Below are positions 35,501 to 45,586 of a stretch of DNA of 64,000 nucleotides, piece after piece. A program made the translations under genes and the position numbers. This DNA comes from Apostichopus japonicus (Eukaryota > Echinodermata > Holothuroidea > Aspidochirotida > Stichopodidae): the NCBI RefSeq assembly GCF_037975245.1, contig NC_092582.1, positions 19,308,577-19,372,576 on the forward strand, in the 5' to 3' direction. Positions within the stretch are counted from its first letter, which is position 1. Each line of letters starts with the position of its first letter. A model generated the notes under the pieces. It searched no databases. It saw only the letters and a list, made by a program, of their open reading frames with translations, and was not told the origin of the DNA.

Positions 35501-36375
35501 TTGTCATAGCTGATTATTTCACAAAATGGACAGAAGCATTTGCAATAGCCGACACGGAAGCCGAAACTGTCGCCAGGGTACTGGTTGAAGAGTTTATCTG
35601 CAGGTTTGGTGTCCCCGAAGAACTTCACACTGATCAGGGCCGACAATTTGAATCCGAACTATTCCAACATATGTGTCGACTGTTAGACATTCACAAGACA
35701 AGGACGACACCGTTCCATCCACAATCCGACGGGATGGTGGAGCGATTTAATCGGACCCTAGAAGATATGCTCTCCCTTGTTGTAAGTGAAAATCAGAAAG
35801 ACTGGGATGCGTGGCTGCCGTACCTGTTAATGGCTTATCGCTCCGCGGAGCATGAAAGCACCGGGTTTTCACCGGCTGAAATCATGCTGGGAAGGATGGT
35901 TACCTTGCCGTTAAGCGCCCAACTCCCCAGGCTACCCGACGAGACGGACAGTCCCTGTAAGCCTACCCCTAAATATGTACTGGAGTTAGACAAGACCATG
36001 CACAGAATACATGAGATTGCAAGAGGGAAGCTAAAACTAGCCAGTGATAAACAAAAGAAGTTTCACGATAAAGGTACATACAACCAGGAGTTTACTCAGG
36101 GGGATTTGATATGGCTGCTAAACACCAAGAGGAAAAGAGGGATTTCCCCTAAACTCCAGAAACGTTGGGACGGGCCAGGAAAAATTCTGAAGAAACTCTC
36201 AGATGTCATATATCGTGTTAAAATGCGACCTAAGAAGAAACCGCAGGTAGTTCATCACAACCGTCTGAAGCCTTATATCGGAGAGGATCCGCCCCTGTGG
36301 TTGTTACGGAAGCCTTCGATCAGCGAAGCTCCTCAGCAAACGGTCACCGAGGTGGAAAATCTACAAAAACAGTAG
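32437..36375 (+). CDS. pol: Gypsy Pol: protease, RT, RNase H, integrase
   Basis: The open frame is 1312 codons; the true start is wherever the Gag frame shifts in 32437-32554. Protease has LLVDTGADL with the catalytic DTG at frame residues 84-86. RT has RFCVDYRKLND, TLDLASGYWQVEV and catalytic YLDD at 518-521. RNase H has LDSDAS (665-667), TRKELLAIV and TDHGALRWL. Integrase has an HHCC zinc finger at about 938-980 and a DD35E core (D1006, D1066, E1102; the motifs include HTDQG and MVERFNRTLED). A GPY/F-type module follows (KRWDGPGKILKK to HHNRLKPYIG). All catalytic residues are present and there is no stop or shift. It acts in the particle and on nuclear DNA. Confidence 0.95.
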   Translation: MLELWRDGPYSEELSFPPEICYPCRGDKETGKRGEVGLVGQRSTSPHGKPVNVPLSWKRLRSVGARGLYVQGELEGVKVSLLVDTGADLTVVRTGFFEQLSAKKTLELKDVSLDMAVADGRPLAFSGCGRLQLKVGSFAVEHEIWVADIDVDALLGYDFLQRYNCTIDAGKGELTIRGIQHDNIEKNFDGCRVVIAKTVVIPPESEKMVAARIPGMAGVEVPAVVECNERFTERHGVMVAKILVDPSNELVPLRLMNPSNRPITLYEGTLVGECYSAEVIENKPSVGCRTLQGRNRGDGVPPTGPTQLTEPLEELALGSCTELTEAQAGEVRKCLAANADVFARSKEDLGRTDLVQHQINTGAARPIRQAPRRLPIHRKGEARIEVERMLDHDIIEPSMSAWASPIVLVKKKDGSTRFCVDYRKLNDVTEKDSYPLPRIDDTLDTLSGAKWFSTLDLASGYWQVEVQERDRPKTAFVTGSGLFQFKVLPFGLCNAPATFERLMERVLKGLQWQTCLLYLDDVIVYGDSFEKTLKRLAGVFQRLREAKLKLNPKKCNLFRREVNYLGHVVSSEGIAPDPEKVRCVLEWPTPCSTTEVRSFVGLCSYYRRFVKGFSHICAPLFRLTEKERDFRWNEDCELAFRKMKQELTSAPILVYPDEKRAFILDSDASNFAIGSVLSQVTEGSTQEKVVAYFSKALSKTERNYCVTRKELLAIVLSIKHFHHYLYGAKFVVRTDHGALRWLVNFRNPEGQLARWLETLSTYDFDITHRPGRIHGNADALSRRPCNECRHCEKSEEKEDQADKANLAEPTVKQVFVINRRNESEPAVGIVENHQDISQSQPYSWFHRWTHAELRKMQIDDSDIGPILLWKEVQDSRPNWEQITAGSPALKNYWSQWDRLLLKGGVLYRKFETDAGDSELHQLVVPKEIQEEILDKSHNHRLSGHFMTKKTLKRIRELYYWSGYRGHVEKWCKSCDACASRKGPRKKANASLKQYGAGHVLQRCAMDIMGPLPVSSRGNRYVVVIADYFTKWTEAFAIADTEAETVARVLVEEFICRFGVPEELHTDQGRQFESELFQHMCRLLDIHKTRTTPFHPQSDGMVERFNRTLEDMLSLVVSENQKDWDAWLPYLLMAYRSAEHESTGFSPAEIMLGRMVTLPLSAQLPRLPDETDSPCKPTPKYVLELDKTMHRIHEIARGKLKLASDKQKKFHDKGTYNQEFTQGDLIWLLNTKRKRGISPKLQKRWDGPGKILKKLSDVIYRVKMRPKKKPQVVHHNRLKPYIGEDPPLWLLRKPSISEAPQQTVTEVENLQKQ

Positions 36376-36562
36376 CGTCGACGCGTTGGCCTTACGTAAG
36401 ATAATACCACCGCGGATCTCCTTGTTGACTGCCATAGTGGTTTTATCTTTCCTCCACCGTGGCATGAAAAACAAAACATCGGACACTATGCCGTACACTA
36501 GTTTCAGCTAGATCTTCCACACAGTCATTTCCGGGTTGCATCTTCATCAGGAACAACTAAAA

Positions 36563-37147
36563 ATGTCTCACTTATACGAAGCTGAATTCAAGTGCAGAGA
36601 CTGTAAAAGACGTTACTCTGATCTCAGTGAACTGAAACGTCATTATGCGGAGAAACACGGGGACGGCAGGAAACTCTTTAGATGTGAAGAATGTGATTAT
36701 TCGTCTAATAAGAAGGCCGACGTGGTTCGACATAAGAGTAGTCGCCATAAATCGGAAGACACCAGGCAGGTCAGCCTAGGCTTAAAGGAACCTAACGAGC
36801 CTAGTACCTCCAAACCTCGATCTCCACCCAGGGTCCAGCGGCCAGATTGGCCTACACTTCAGACTATCGTTGGATCACCCCATTCGGCTACGGAGTTTCA
36901 GCAAGAAAACCATTTGGACGAAGCTATCGAGCAGAGGGACACTCCCCCAACACCAGTGGTAACCCCACTCAGAAGAAGCCTGTCTCAGCCGAACGACGGA
37001 GACCAGACCCGCAAGGTACTAAAAAAGGCCATAGAAGATGCGAATAGACCGATGGTGGGTAATAACGACGACAGACAACCAAAGGAGAGGATTTCAACGG
37101 TGGTACTCCAGGATGGGAGGATCTACGTAACTGTAGAGAAATTTTAA
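36563..37147 (+). CDS. Extra gypsy ORF with two C2H2 zinc fingers
   Basis: 194 codons, in the position where envelope genes lie, between pol and the 3' LTR. I start at the ATG in aaaatgtct (36563), since the frame further upstream has only a non-ATG codon. Finger 1 is CRDCKRRYSDLSELKRHYAEKH and finger 2 CEECDYSSNKKADVVRHKSSRH, both C-x2-C-x12-H-x4-H and seven to ten residues apart. The rest is Pro/Ser/Arg-rich and low in structure, with VVTPLRRSLSQP and a terminal RISTVVLQDGRIYVTVEKF. There is no signal peptide or membrane segment, so it is not an envelope. A strong splice acceptor-like tract, ttgcatcttcatcag, ends 11 bp before the ATG, which suggests a spliced subgenomic mRNA. The role is unknown; nucleic-acid binding is likely. 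Confidence 0.8.
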   Translation: MSHLYEAEFKCRDCKRRYSDLSELKRHYAEKHGDGRKLFRCEECDYSSNKKADVVRHKSSRHKSEDTRQVSLGLKEPNEPSTSKPRSPPRVQRPDWPTLQTIVGSPHSATEFQQENHLDEAIEQRDTPPTPVVTPLRRSLSQPNDGDQTRKVLKKAIEDANRPMVGNNDDRQPKERISTVVLQDGRIYVTVEKF

Positions 37148-37793
37148 AGACAACCAACCCTTCAGCGAAACGAACTTTCAGTTACTTTGTAAATAATTTC
37201 TTTCTATTCTATATACCGGAGAGAACATTCTATATACATGGTTTCGTAACCTGTAATTTTCTGTGGACGCTTATTCCGTTTTGAATGATTAGCGAAATTA
37301 TCGCCGGGAACGAAGTTAACCAGACCCATCACGGAAAATTGTTTCAAAACGTTGTTTCTTTGTATGGACACATGTATTCTCGTTACTTAAATTTATTTTT
37401 ACTTGGACAACATTTGTGTCACAGCATTTTGTTTTTGTTTATTGAACAAAAGTGGATAATTATGTGCTTTTTGAACGGACACTCCGTATTTTTATGTTTA
37501 ACATTTTACTTACGGACCCTCTTTCACTACCCTCTTTATGTTCTTATCAAAGGTAAGTTGATTTTCTTTTCATGCTTATTTCGTGCTATTTTTGGTAAAC
37601 AATGTACTGTAACTAGGAGTTACTCAAGCTGAAACGATTGGTTCTTAAACTCATACGTTCTTGCCCTCACTTTATATTGTAAATTGAGTGATTTGTTTTA
37701 AGAGGAACCATTTTTTTAATTAATTGTTGTATTGTTAGTTAGTTTTTGGGTATAGAAAATGCGAGGACGCATTTGTAGCTCGGGTGGGGGAAA
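37148..37793 (+). other. Gypsy 3' leader to LTR, with a hydrophobic frame
   Basis: AT-rich DNA between the zinc-finger ORF and the 3' LTR. It includes an ATG-started frame at 37285-37632 (115 codons) with long hydrophobic runs such as LNLFLLGQHLCHSILFLFI and ILFLF/CFLNGHSVFLCL-type segments. It could be a small membrane protein or just T-rich composition. No homology is recognised, so I do not call it a gene. Confidence 0.4.
37781..37793 (+). promoter_or_regulatory. Polypurine tract
   Basis: cgggtgggggaaa abuts the TGTAGC start of the 3' LTR, as expected for the plus-strand DNA primer of an LTR element. Confidence 0.8.
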
Positions 37794-38730
37794 TGTAGCG
37801 GAAAGCTACGACTTTTCCTTAATGAGATACGTTTCGCTCCCTCAGGGGTAACATCTGTTGCGCTCCGCGGAGGTAACGATAGATGTTTATCCGGAACAGG
37901 AACTGATTACGTAATTTTGCTATATCGATGTATTCCCGTGACTGGCATAGGCAGGCACGGCGGTGGGTGTGTGAGGCGATCCCATTGGTCGCAACTCACC
38001 GTAGTTATATATACAAGTAGTCACTGATTGGTCTAAACCTTTTTTTACAGTTTATGTACGGACGTGTGTAAACGGGGGTTATTTCCGGGGTATTTAATGC
38101 AGGGTTCTTTCGTAAATGAGTGAGTCAGAGGGTCGGAGAGTCGGTCGAGTGCAAGACAAGGAACTTTCCTTCCGGCGGCTCGTGGTAAAGCCTTTGATAT
38201 TTGCTAAGTCCAAACAAATGTGTTTAAGCATTTTAGAGTGCCCGCATCTCTGCGCTGCCCGAGTCCAGCGGATTGCCCGACCCCTGCGCTGCCCGAGTCC
38301 AGCGGATTGCCCGACACCTGCGCTGCCCGAGTCCAGCGGATTGCCCGACCCCTGCGCTGCCCGAGTCCAGCGGATTGCCCGACACCTGCGCTGCCCGAGT
38401 CAAGCGGAATGCCCGAAGCCTGTGCTGCCCGACACCGGTGGATTGCAGACGTCTAGACTGCCCGACCCTTGCGCAGCCCAGTCTAACTTAGCCATGTTTA
38501 TCATTGGGTTGTGCCCGACCCCAGTGCGTTATATTGGGCAAATGTAAATATTGTATTATACGCTGTAGATGTAGAACGAGATGAGAAATTATACTTTTAT
38601 TAATCTTACAACTCTGGTGTCTGCCTCCTGATTTAGAGTTAATCTGTACCCGTCCCCCATCTACCTCCCCTACTCTCCTCCAGTTGGTTTCGAGACAGGT
38701 TTTACACTACCAGACGTTGGCGGCGTTACA
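37794..38730 (+). repeat. 3' LTR (937 bp)
   Basis: Matches the 5' LTR almost base for base but has four rather than five full 34-bp repeat units before the variant unit, which accounts for the whole 34-bp length difference. It ends GTTACA, followed by the ATAC duplication. Confidence 0.93.
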
Positions 38731-39553
38731 ATACTTTGCGTCGAGTTTGGGTGTTAATAACACCCTAAATGATACCGTCCCCCGAAGTTTGCTGGTATGG
38801 GGTGATAGCTGGTGAAGTCAGCTACTTTGGGGACCCCAATGATACTGAGTTACAGATTTGATTTGTTAGCCAAAAATCGTGTTGTAAACCCGTATATAAA
38901 CTGTAATTGAGACTGTGCGTCGAGTTTGGGTGTTAATAACACCCTAAATGATACCGTCCCCCGAGGTTTGTTGGTATGGGGTGATAGAGGGTGACGTCAG
39001 CTACCATGGGGACCCCAATGATACTGAGTTACAGATTTGATTTTTTAGCCAAAAATCGTGTTGAAAAACCGTATTTAAACTGTAGATGATACTTTGCGTC
39101 GAGTTTGGGTGTTAATAACACCCTAAATGATACCGTCCCCCGAGGTTTGTTGGTATTGGGTGATAGCTGGTGACGTCAGCTACTTTGGGGACCCCAATGA
39201 TACTGAGTTACAGATTTGATTTGTTAGCCAAAAATCGTGTTGAAAAACCGTATTTAAACTGTAAATGTTACTTTGCGTCAAGTTTGGGTGTTAATAACAC
39301 CCTAAATGATACCGTCCCCCGAGGTTTGTTGGTATGGGGTGATAGCTGGTGACGTCAGCTACGTTTTTGCTCCCCAATGATACTGAGTTACAGATTTGAT
39401 TTGTTTGCTAGATGTGGTTTTGAATAACAGTATATATATGCTACGTTTTACTTTCAGTTGCCGAGTTAATTGTTAATAACCCCCTGCCCGACATCGTCCC
39501 TCACGGTTGTTGGCATACTTTGGTAGAGTGTAATGTCAGCTTTAACGTTCACC
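38731..39553 (+). repeat. 179-bp satellite array C (continuation of B)
   Basis: It resumes the satellite monomer at the point where array B stopped. About four normal monomers are followed by a strongly diverged edge monomer from about 39412, mirroring the diverged outer edge of array A. Together B and C give about 18 monomers. Confidence 0.9.
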
Positions 39554-39904
39554 CCACCCTTCTGCATGTTTCCCATTAAGCTTTTTTGCAAATATGTTAT
39601 CTTTTACCCTAAACTTACGCTTTTCGCTGATATTCGGGGCAGGTCTGATATTTTTTAGAGCTATAATTTTGCTTTTCCACAATAATGAGTTAAGCCATAC
39701 CCTGACTTTGGAGATATTTTATACCCCGTTCCATAATTACGAGTTTGTCGGGTTTGAATCTCTTATAATAAATTATTTAATGCATGGAACGTCCAAAAGC
39801 CTGTCTTTCCCTCCTAATTGCAATCGATTGAAAGCATTCGATCATTCAATTTGCTTTAAACACATCATTTTTGCCACATGGCCCATTACGAAGGCCACTA
39901 TACA
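39554..39904. other. Unique spacer inside right end of unit
   Basis: About 350 bp between the satellite edge and the right TIR. It holds most of a 112-codon plus-strand frame (39594-39932) that is hydrophobic at first and matches no family I know. The left end has a shorter spacer (19800-19928) without evident homology. Confidence 0.4.
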
Positions 39905-40013
39905 ACTCCGTAGTGTCATTTGCACTTTCTAGCAATTTTTGGTCGCCCTTATTGGTCGCTCTTATTGTTCGCTACTATTGGTCGCTCTTATTGTTCGCCA
40001 ACTTCAGCCAGAT
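39905..40013 (-). repeat. Right terminal inverted repeat
   Basis: Reverse complement of the left TIR. From its outer end it reads atctggctgaagttggcg, then agcgaccaataa-type subrepeats, then aaatgacactacggag. It is followed directly by agagtaccg at 40014-40022. Confidence 0.7.
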
Positions 40014-40289
40014 AGAGTACCGTAACGATATGATCTTATCTTGCACACCAGAATCAAGCCATGCTATATGCCAGATTGCAGGCCTTATGTGTAATTCTCC
40101 GCTTATAGTCTATACCAATCCGCCACAATGTTCTCCTTCTGGAAAAGTGTCACAAAGCCGTAAGATGACATCTTTTTTCATATCTATATGGCTTGCATGT
40201 TAAAGAACATGAATGGAAGTACATGCGGTGCAAAACTTGGGTCAACTGAGGCAGTGTTACGCCGTTTAAGCTATCCAGGAGCAGCGTAT

Positions 40290-40520
40290 GAAAATTGTTG
40301 ACTACAGAGAGAAGAGGTTTGTTTGCAAGTGACGGAAACTCCAGACTGTAATAGCAAAAACTCTGTATGATGCAAACAAATTGATAATGCCATAAAATGT
40401 CAACTTGTCAGCTATCCAGTGATGGGAAGCATGTATCTAATAAGAACCTCTATTTAGACGCAGAAACCACATTACATTTGTGATTTAATGTGAAAGTCGA
40501 TAGGGCTTTTAATTGACGTA
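40290..40520. repeat. Second copy of block 1-240
   Basis: Same orientation and order as 1-240, with roughly one mismatch every few bases to ten bases. It begins about 270 bp outside the right duplication of the large inverted-repeat unit. It marks the 3' flank of FReD copy 2. Confidence 0.7.
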
Positions 40521-42241
40521 AGTTTCTTTCTTGTCGAATATTTGCACTGTTTAAAATTAGTTTACCGCAAGTACAACGATGTAGTGCTGTATCATATATA
40601 ACTTTACAACTTATATTACACAAATATTGTGTCCATATTACAGAATTCTAGGCTACGGGCTATCTAGCAGGAGTGGAGTATTATGCAGCTGACAGTTATT
40701 TGTCAGTTAAGTACGGGATGCTACTGGAAGAAAATCGTAAGATAATATTCCCAACTTACAAAAACTTGATTTAGGATCACCAAACCACTGGAACGTACAA
40801 ATTACTGTATAAAATGTAAATTCTGTTAAGTTGAGGAGGAAGGGTTTAGTTTGTAAAAGGGAAGAGAAAGAACGTAGAAAATGATCTCTTAGTATAGTAC
40901 AAAGTTCCAACATGTTTCAAACATGTTCAAGCATGTTTAGTTATGTGAATAGAATACCACAGATGATTTATCTTGGTTCAGATGAGATGATCTGTACCAG
41001 TTAGACAGTGGTATTCAGAACTTAACGTTCAACATTAATTGCATACATCTACTGTTAAGCTGCCCAATTTATTTCATGTTTCTTACTGTTGGTAATCAAT
41101 GTTTTCAGAGCAATATAAAACAGGTAATCGGCAATAATAAGTGTAATAAGCACATATTGGGCAAAATATGTGATTGTCAGTTGGTAAATAATCGAAATGC
41201 TAAATCCTGATTTCGTCCACAAATGACTTATTTACAGTACGTTTTATGTTGATTTTGTTTTTCTTTTTTTGGGTCGACACACAGCTTTCATGTACGCAAA
41301 CATGCAATATGTATAGTTTTTGAAGCATCACTGTGTTCCCGATATAACCTGACATATTTCTTTTCTTAAGTTTTCACCTTTCGCTCTTTTTTGCACCAAA
41401 TTCTGGTGAATAATATTCCTAATAAAATTATTATTATTGTTAGTTTGGTTATTTTTCTGTTATATTTTGCACCACTTACCAAACAATAGAGATTGGCTAC
41501 GTAGGAAAAGGAATATAAGACTAAAGTCATGTGAAGAACAAAATATTTTTATCGGTGAAGCTTTGTGAACGGTGATCAATTAATGACGTCTGGGAATACA
41601 AATAATTCTACATTTTACCTAATTAAGGAATATATTAGGGAAAACAACATGTTTGTGAAAGCTTATGACAATGGTTTCAATCACTCATTTGCCTGATTTT
41701 AATTGATGAAAAGCTGTAACTATATAAAGGCAAAACTAGCAAATGTAAGGTAAATTTATGTTGACATTGCAGCCACCTTTAAAGCATTCCGTCATCGCAT
41801 TTTTAAAATGAAAGTATTACAATTGTATAATATCCGTGCAACAGAATGAAAAGCTTCTTTCTGGAAATTATATTTATTTTTAATTGATATAGACCTTCAA
41901 ATTGACATGAAAATGTAATAATAGGTCAGTTTCTTTATTGTTAATATAAAGGATCTATAACAATTATAATAATACTCTTATCTTTTTGAAAAAGATGAAC
42001 ACCGAAGCGATGAAAAGGAACTTTTGTTAAATATATTTTTTACTTCTTCTCTTCACTGTGATGAGTAGATATCCTGAGGTCATTGAAACAGACTCCCAAG
42101 TATGCACAGGGGCGTTATGTTGATATATGAAAATGTTATACACTATGAATTCATGTTGAGAGAACAAATCGTAAAGCTAATCTACATGATAAGCTGTCAT
42201 GGTCGAACTGCATGAAAACTAAGATTACTAGTAAAATATGA
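40521..42241. other. No gene seen
   Basis: AT-rich DNA downstream of FReD copy 2 and outside the decayed gypsy element. It has no recognisable exon or repeat; short frames are unremarkable. Confidence 0.4.
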
Positions 42242-43299
42242 TGTTACGTTGGGGTGCTCCAGCTCAAATAGTTTGGGCCCCGTTATTAAATAATTATAAT
42301 GAACAACAGATAAAGAGAAACTCCAGACATAGATATAATTGTAGAGTATAAGCTTTATTGCTGGAGTGTATCCGAACTACACTCTCTGAAGTCTGAAATC
42401 TTAGTCTTTTTACATATTAAAAAATACAGTATTTAAGTAATTAAAACTTCCTGTAAGGGGGCGATACCCTCTCTGTGACATAAACTCTTGGTCACAGAGT
42501 CTTTTACTTATAATTATTAAGGCACATAGGAGATGACTGTGACTAACCACATTTGTGTGGCTAACCACAATACACATGAGATGCAACAGGTTGTCATTTT
42601 GGTTGAGCATGAATAGTTCATGGAATTAAGACAAAGGGGCTTCTACGAATATGATGTGGGTGTAGGGTGAAAAAGTCATGAACAGGAAGTAAGCAGTTAC
42701 TCTTAAGACAATGAGGTATGGAAGCAATTGCTTAAAGTAATATGATGGGGATATAACGACATACTTACATCTCTTTTGGAATTTTGCTGACGAATTGAAC
42801 TCAAGTGAAATTGTAAAGCAAGAAAAGGAAAGTAAAATGGTATACAACATTAATGAATACAAGGTGGGAAACGAAGAAAATATATACATTAATTGATGAA
42901 TGTCTACATAAAATATAACATGGTAAACACAATCGTTAGCCAAAAAACACTCTCTAACCTTGCTGTGTAAGGTATCAGATGAATTATTCATCCATAAAAT
43001 TATACTTTGATGGTATGTTTTTTATAATAACCGAGGCGCGCTTTGGATTACCGTGAAGGCTACCATAAAGGCAAGTACAGAATAACTTTAACTTCACATC
43101 CAACCTACATTTCTCATGGATGAACCAGAATGAATTTCTTCGCAAAAATATACCAATTCTAAAGTCATTAGCTTTTATAACTAGTCTTGACTTTTTATTT
43201 CTGTATTGTAACAGTATTATCTTCACCTCGTCGTTTCTGCAAAACCTTTTTTTTTTAGTTTGTTATATTTTTTGTTTCTATTTTTTATTTTTTTTGTTT
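42242..43299 (-). repeat. Possible LTR of decayed gypsy element
   Basis: On the minus strand this region ends ...ctggagcaccccaacgtaaca, a typical gypsy LTR 3' terminus, at 42245. It lies directly after the integrase end. A hairpin, ctctgtgac/gtcacagag, is at 42470-42498. I could not find the second LTR near 47.2-47.7 kb, so the call is tentative. Minus-strand frames of 121 and 80 codons here have no known domain. Confidence 0.3.
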
Positions 43300-44148
43300 C
43301 TAATTCGACGCACGTAAGTAACATGGTTTCAATCTATTAAAATGAAATACATCGTGTAATACTTCTCCATTGAGGGTCGACAAAAGGTAGTGAGTACGAT
43401 CTAATATTTGATATATTACCAAAGGACCGCACCATTCTGCAGTTATTTTCCTAGAGGTGGAACGTACAGCAGAAGAGGAGGGCTTATATAAATAAAATAA
43501 TTGTTCTAAAGTGTACATTGGGCTTTTAGTAAGCTCGTTGATTACTTTGACATTCTGACTGTTTTGCCTTTTCTCTGCAATTCTAACATTGTGCGAGAAA
43601 GGTGGTCAAAACGTTTCTTCAACAACGATACATACGCTTGATAAGAGTGGGCTAACCCTGAAATGAGGTCAAAGTTGGCTTGGTATGGTCAGCTGGCTTT
43701 CCTCCGAAAACTAATTCATATGGGCTATAGTTGCCTAAATGTTGTGAACTGAATGAGTTGTAAGCATAACAGATTTTTGAAACAAATCTAACCCAATCAT
43801 TGCCGAACTGATTTAAATTAACCTTTAGAAAATTTGAGAGTGTCTGAATATGTCGTTCTACTTGGAGACTACCATGATTACAAACACTTACTGTTTTCTG
43901 TTCTATTCCTAATGTCTTACAAAGGAGGGTAAGTAATTTACCAGTTAGAGGAGTTCGGCATCGGTTACAAGTAATGATGGGGGACCAAATATGGATACAA
44001 CTTTCTGAATTAATGCTTCACATACTGTTTGTGCGTCTATTATTTTAAAGGGAACACAAAAAAAAACCAAACGTGTGATCTCATCACATACCATGAGGTG
44101 CTTGAATCCTGATACTGAAGTGGGCATTGTCTTAAAATCCATACTCAA
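43300..44148 (-). pseudogene. Integrase core and C-terminal remnants
   Basis: 43945-44148 encodes MDFKTMPTSVSGFKHLMVC and IFGPPSLLVTDAE, the first two Asp-containing motifs of the catalytic core. The Glu motif is lost. 43300-43518 encodes KITAEWCGPLVIYQI and HFNRLKPCYLR, a GPY/F-like end. The intervening 430 bp has no long frame. Confidence 0.7.
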
Positions 44149-45586
44149 TCTACCAAATTAATTCTGGGATACAGGGAAAATATTTTCTTAGTTTATCTTT
44201 CTTAGTACGAAATTGTTTGACATCGTGAGCAAGCTTGAACGTAATTTGATATCCTTTGAAACATATTACGGAAATAAAATGTTTTACGATTTGTTAAATA
44301 TGTACGCATCACACCTTGGTGCTTGCTCAAAATATTACCATTATATGTACAGATGATACTATCTGCTATCGATTTAAAATTACAAGTTGGAGCGTAGATC
44401 GCTCTTACTTATTCGTTTTCTCATAAATACATAAACGAAATAATAAAAGACCATTACAAAGGATATATTGTTCTGATTGCAGGCGAACAGAGCGTGCAGA
44501 CTAAGGTTTAGAAGGCAATATGTCATAAGTAAGAGAGTCGTAAATTGGTTTAAAGTGAGGTTCAGTCTCTTGTAGTAGTCGTAGTTTATTCACATCGAAT
44601 GGTAAATTATAGTCATGAATGATTTTCTTTTGTATTTTCTTCATAATCTTGTCCAATTCCTGTTGCTTAGGAATATGTCTAGTTACAAGATTGTCTATTT
44701 TCTTAATTATTGGTTTCGGTGGAACGTACGAGTCTGGGGAGGGGGAGGATCAAAAGTAGTGTCTGTTTCAGATCGATCGACGAGCCTTGGTTCTGGCTGT
44801 GAAATCAAAGGAGTGGGGATGGGGCGGACACTAGGACGTGGGGTAAAGGTTACAGGTGTCGTTGAGGACTGGAAAGGATAAGAAGACGAGGCTGATGTTT
44901 GCCTTGCCTGACCTTGTGTGGGGAGATGAGGTGACGATTTTCGTGAACCTCGGTAAGCTGAGTTAACTGGGTCGGTGGTAGCAGGCAAAATAAGCGGAAT
45001 TAGTTGCATTTGTTTTACGGTTATTTTGTGGTGCAAATAATTCGGGAACAGTACTGATACCCATTGATCTGGCTTTATATCTGGTCATAACCGGATGAAG
45101 AATATCTTCATGACTGTTAAGGATAAGTCCTGATTGTTCACAGGGTAATTCCGATATTGAACTGAATGCTAATGGAACAACTTGATCAATTTCAGAATCG
45201 TCGTTCTGCGGTGCTCGGGAGAGAAAATCAGCCAGTGGAATATCAGATCCTTTCTGGTATCAAACAATAACAGCATAATCCGATAAACGAAAAAGTAATT
45301 CACCTAAACGGGCTGAAGTTGGTGCATGTTTTGTTCTCATTAGTTGAACTAATGCCGAATGATCTACAACAGCATCAAACTCACAATGTCCTAATAAATG
45401 TTGGAAGGCGGTGATATTGATGAGTAGACCGATCATCTCTAACTCTGTTACACTGTATCTTTTGCACGCATCGGGGAGTACCTTAGACTAATATCCAATA
45501 ATGTGTTCATGACCTTAACATGTTTTTGTGAGGTATGAACCTGTGGCAGTCCGTGAGGTGTCACCATACAAAGTAAATATAACTTG

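Larger units (their letters stand above)
30072..38730 (+). mobile_element. Intact Ty3/gypsy LTR retrotransposon
   Basis: It is 8659 bp with LTRs starting TGTAGC and ending GTTACA, a primer-binding site, gag, pol in a -1 frame, a third ORF and a polypurine tract. ATAC is duplicated at 30068-30071 and 38731-38734, cut from a satellite monomer, so arrays B and C were one array. The LTRs differ by one 34-bp unit, the order of unit variants and, as far as I can see, one substitution (30106 region). Together with the open gag and pol this indicates recent insertion and possible activity. The family is assigned by the order RT, RNase H, integrase and by motif spelling. Confidence 0.93.
19681..40013. 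mobile_element. 20.3-kb inverted-repeat unit with satellite arms and 9-bp TSD
   Basis: Both ends share the inverted repeat atc[g/t]ggctgaagttggcg and continue alike for about 47 bp with three mismatches. The direct repeat agagtaccg flanks it on both sides (19672-19680 and 40014-40022). Inside each end lies a 179-bp satellite array, in opposite orientation. A 4.8-kb centre (22766-27566) holds a hAT-type element but no transposase I can see. A gypsy element of 8.66 kb plus a 4-bp duplication is nested in the right arm. A 9-bp duplication with long subrepeated TIRs resembles Foldback and Mutator-like elements. The family is not identified, and the unit would be non-autonomous. Confidence 0.6.

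Noticed and set aside
39594-39932. 112-codon frame at the right end of the large unit, considered as a transposase or accessory gene
   Set aside because: No motif, overlaps the right TIR, and has no counterpart at the left end.
42626-43226. Hydrophobic minus-strand frames as an envelope gene of the decayed gypsy element
   Set aside because: AT-rich composition explains the hydrophobicity. No cleavage site, Cys pattern or signal peptide, and the position fits an LTR.
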